Assembly: GCF_045862745.1 (NCBI RefSeq)
Contig: NZ_BQXN01000016.1
Coordinates: forward strand, 1-52,660
Direction: 5' to 3'
DNA from: Furfurilactobacillus entadae
Lineage (GTDB): Bacteria > Bacillota > Bacilli > Lactobacillales > Lactobacillaceae
DNA: 52,660 nucleotides
The position numbers and the translations under genes are program-made. This document shows, one piece after another, positions 51,198 to 52,660 of this stretch. The stretch's first letter is position 1, and each line of letters starts with the position of its first letter. The notes under the pieces were generated by a model. That model saw only the letters and a program-made list of their open reading frames with translations. It was not told the origin of the DNA and did no database searches.

Positions 51198-51634
51198 AAG
51201 AGGGACGAATGACAATCAGAATTAACGTTAAAGATCGGGATAAATATCTGGCCGTCAAAGAACTTTTGGGGGCTAACTCCGACAGTGAGACAGTGTCCAA
51301 GATGGCTCGGTTATGTTGGCAATTATTTGTCGCCAGTAGTTCCTTGTCGGTCCATGATCGATTAAAAGAACTCTTGCGGGTGCGGGACAATGACTTGACG
51401 AAAATTAACCGGCGGTTGACGGCCCAGGGAGATCTGTTGTCGGAAACGTTATACGGTCTGTTGGTAATGTACAAAGCCCTCCATTTGGATAATGACCAAC
51501 AGCTCCAACAACTGACGAGTATGTACACAGATGGGACGCCAGAAAATGGGATTGTTAAACAATTGCGGGCGCAGGTGATGCGAGATAAAGATCGTAATCA
51601 AACCATTAAACGAGAGGGACGAACTGATGAATAA
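51194..51634 (+). CDS. Second relaxosome-type accessory protein, 146 aa
   Basis: GTG 51194 lies seven bases from GGAGG; ATG 51209 is an alternative. The N-terminus MTIRINVKDRDKYLAVKELL, then GANSDSETVSKMARLCWQLF, looks like another ribbon-helix-helix module, followed by helices. Probably works with the preceding protein at oriT. Confidence 0.55.
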   Translation: MKEGRMTIRINVKDRDKYLAVKELLGANSDSETVSKMARLCWQLFVASSSLSVHDRLKELLRVRDNDLTKINRRLTAQGDLLSETLYGLLVMYKALHLDNDQQLQQLTSMYTDGTPENGIVKQLRAQVMRDKDRNQTIKREGRTDE

Positions 51635-52100
51635 CGACGCCGGCACGACCCGTTACGAGCAAGCTTTTAAACTCATTCAAGAGCTCGAGGAATTTAACAC
51701 GGTGGAAGCTTCCTGGGCTGACTTAATCGGCGACGATGTGAACGGTCGGTTTGTGAAACCGGTGGTTGAGTTGCGTGATCGTGACGGGCGCCCATTCAGT
51801 CCCCAAAAGCAACAATGGCTCCGCGAAGCGCGGCAAAAACTTTTGATGATCCGAGAATTATTAGGGGTCGATCAGGGTGCTCAAACCACTAGCCCAATGC
51901 GACTTAATCGGCAGTATGCCCGCGCCCTGCGGGCCTTTGATTTATCGTTAGACGCGATTGAAAAAATCATGAATGTGGATCGTTCATATCTACGGTGGAA
52001 GTTGAAAATTGGCGACTGCCCACGGTCGGAAGATTATGATGTCCTGTTGCACTGGCAGCGAGTGCCGTTGGTCAGTGACCGGCAATTTATGAAGGGATAG
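51627..52100 (+). CDS. Hypothetical protein of the mobilisation operon, 157 aa
   Basis: ATG 51627 overlaps the previous stop. Soluble, helical; AFDLSLDAIEKIMNVDRSYL resembles an HTH-like segment near the C-terminus, so DNA binding is possible. It ends four bases before the relaxase start and is conserved in position in lactobacillar mob operons only as far as I can infer. Confidence 0.5.
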   Translation: MNNDAGTTRYEQAFKLIQELEEFNTVEASWADLIGDDVNGRFVKPVVELRDRDGRPFSPQKQQWLREARQKLLMIRELLGVDQGAQTTSPMRLNRQYARALRAFDLSLDAIEKIMNVDRSYLRWKLKIGDCPRSEDYDVLLHWQRVPLVSDRQFMKG

Positions 52101-52104
52101 CGGC

Positions 52105-52660
52105 ATGAGTAAAGCAATTTTTAGTGATCCGGGGACGGACACGGCAGCGGTGGTAACGCACTGGCAATACACAGCGCCTAATCAGCAATTTGTGGACTAC
52201 ATGCGCGATCACTTTGGCGATGATGGGGTGACCAAAGTGGCCCCAGAAGACCTGGACCGCATTAAAGAACAGATCCTGAATCAAAGTGGCCAAACTACTG
52301 ATCACGGGTACGACGAAAACGATGTCAATGGCTATGTAGATTACATGAAACGGGACTACGCGACGGCCGCTGCAACCCCAGAGTTGTTGCCGACCTTTAA
52401 CGGACAGAAGCTGAATTTTACCCCGACTGATGAGCAGCAGTTACGGGACCAGTTGGATCAAGCGCAAGCCAATGGGTCTATGTTGTGGCAAGGGGTAGTC
52501 TCCTTTCGGCATGATTGGTTAAAACAACAAGGCGCTATTGATGAGCAGGGGGTGGTCGATCAGAGCCAAATTAAGCGGGCAATTCAGGCCGCCATGCCGG
52601 ATCTTATTCGTGATGAGGGCTTATGCGCCGACGCCTTTTGGTGGGCCGACGTCCATTTGA
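52105..52660 (+). CDS. MobP2/MobL-type relaxase, N-terminal part (cut by window end)
   Basis: The frame is open from ATG 52105 to the window end, 185 residues. GYVDYMKRDYA and LWQGVVSFRHDWLKQQGAID, followed by a run ending IKRAIQAAMPDL, match the start of MobL-type relaxases, which read YIDYM..., then WQxVxSFdxxWLexxG. The catalytic tyrosine and the HUH histidines lie further on or around WWADVHL at the end. It would nick oriT and pilot the strand into the recipient cell. Its place after the oriT-like region and accessory genes supports the call. Confidence 0.8.
   Translation, partial: MSKAIFSDPGTDTAAVVTHWQYTAPNQQFVDYMRDHFGDDGVTKVAPEDLDRIKEQILNQSGQTTDHGYDENDVNGYVDYMKRDYATAAATPELLPTFNGQKLNFTPTDEQQLRDQLDQAQANGSMLWQGVVSFRHDWLKQQGAIDEQGVVDQSQIKRAIQAAMPDLIRDEGLCADAFWWADVHL

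Overview
The window looks like a large conjugative plasmid of a lactic acid bacterium, most likely a member of the Lactobacillaceae; the species cannot be fixed. The reasons are a RepE/RepR (Inc18-type) replication initiator, a Gram-positive trs/tra-type type IV secretion set, a MobP2/MobL-type relaxase, YefM-YoeB and Fst-like toxin-antitoxin loci, and AAAGAGGTG/AGGAGG ribosome sites throughout. Both ends are cut inside genes: a serine recombinase on the left and the relaxase on the right.

Left third (about 1-23.1 kb, visibly AT-rich): an accessory island that reads as a complete botulinum-neurotoxin-type gene cluster of the orfX/p47 kind. Next to the recombinase and a res-like site lie two minus-strand regulators, an Rgg-type protein and a small sigma-70-like factor. 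A long plus-strand array then runs: holin, a tRNA with anticodon UAU, a hypothetical gene, a GH25 lysozyme, a short P47-like protein, two OrfX2-like proteins, a P47/OrfX3-like protein, an OrfX1-like protein, a third OrfX2-like protein, a small possible beta-trefoil protein, a 1347-aa BoNT-like zinc metalloprotease toxin homologue (HELIH at residues 246-250), a 1035-aa NTNH-like protein, and a Fic-fold protein, ending in a strong terminator at 23.1 kb. Three of these genes (P47/OrfX3-like, BoNT-like, NTNH-like) share an unusual leader: a strong Shine-Dalgarno, an inverted repeat, and the start codon 67-70 nt downstream of the SD; the NTNH-like copy is a perfect 25-bp stem. The toxin homologue keeps the protease motifs and the overall BoNT layout but lacks the second cysteine of the canonical interchain disulfide and has no evident SxWY ganglioside motif. 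Its activity, target and host cannot be read from the sequence.

Middle (23.1-38.7 kb, higher GC): conjugation genes in blocks bounded by intrinsic terminators: VirD4-like coupling protein; a decayed intergenic zone with duplicated fragments, an Fst-like type I toxin and a deleted XRE antitoxin remnant; VirB6-like protein; TopB; YefM-YoeB; a low-GC insert of hypothetical genes; then VirB3-like, TrsD-like, a frameshifted VirB4 ATPase, TrsF-like, a bifunctional muralytic protein and a TrsH-like protein.

Right third (38.7-52.7 kb): a lipoprotein, a ParA partition operon with palindromic operator/centromere repeats, the RepE module with antisense-RNA attenuation control, a structured RNA-like locus, an operon of small plasmid proteins (DUF3102-like, MarR-like, thioredoxin-like, CPBP protease), a probable oriT with 16-bp direct repeats and a cruciform, and the mobilisation genes. 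Together the plasmid encodes its own replication, segregation, stability and probably transfer, carrying the toxin-type cluster as cargo; the VirB4 frameshift, if real, would impair self-transfer.
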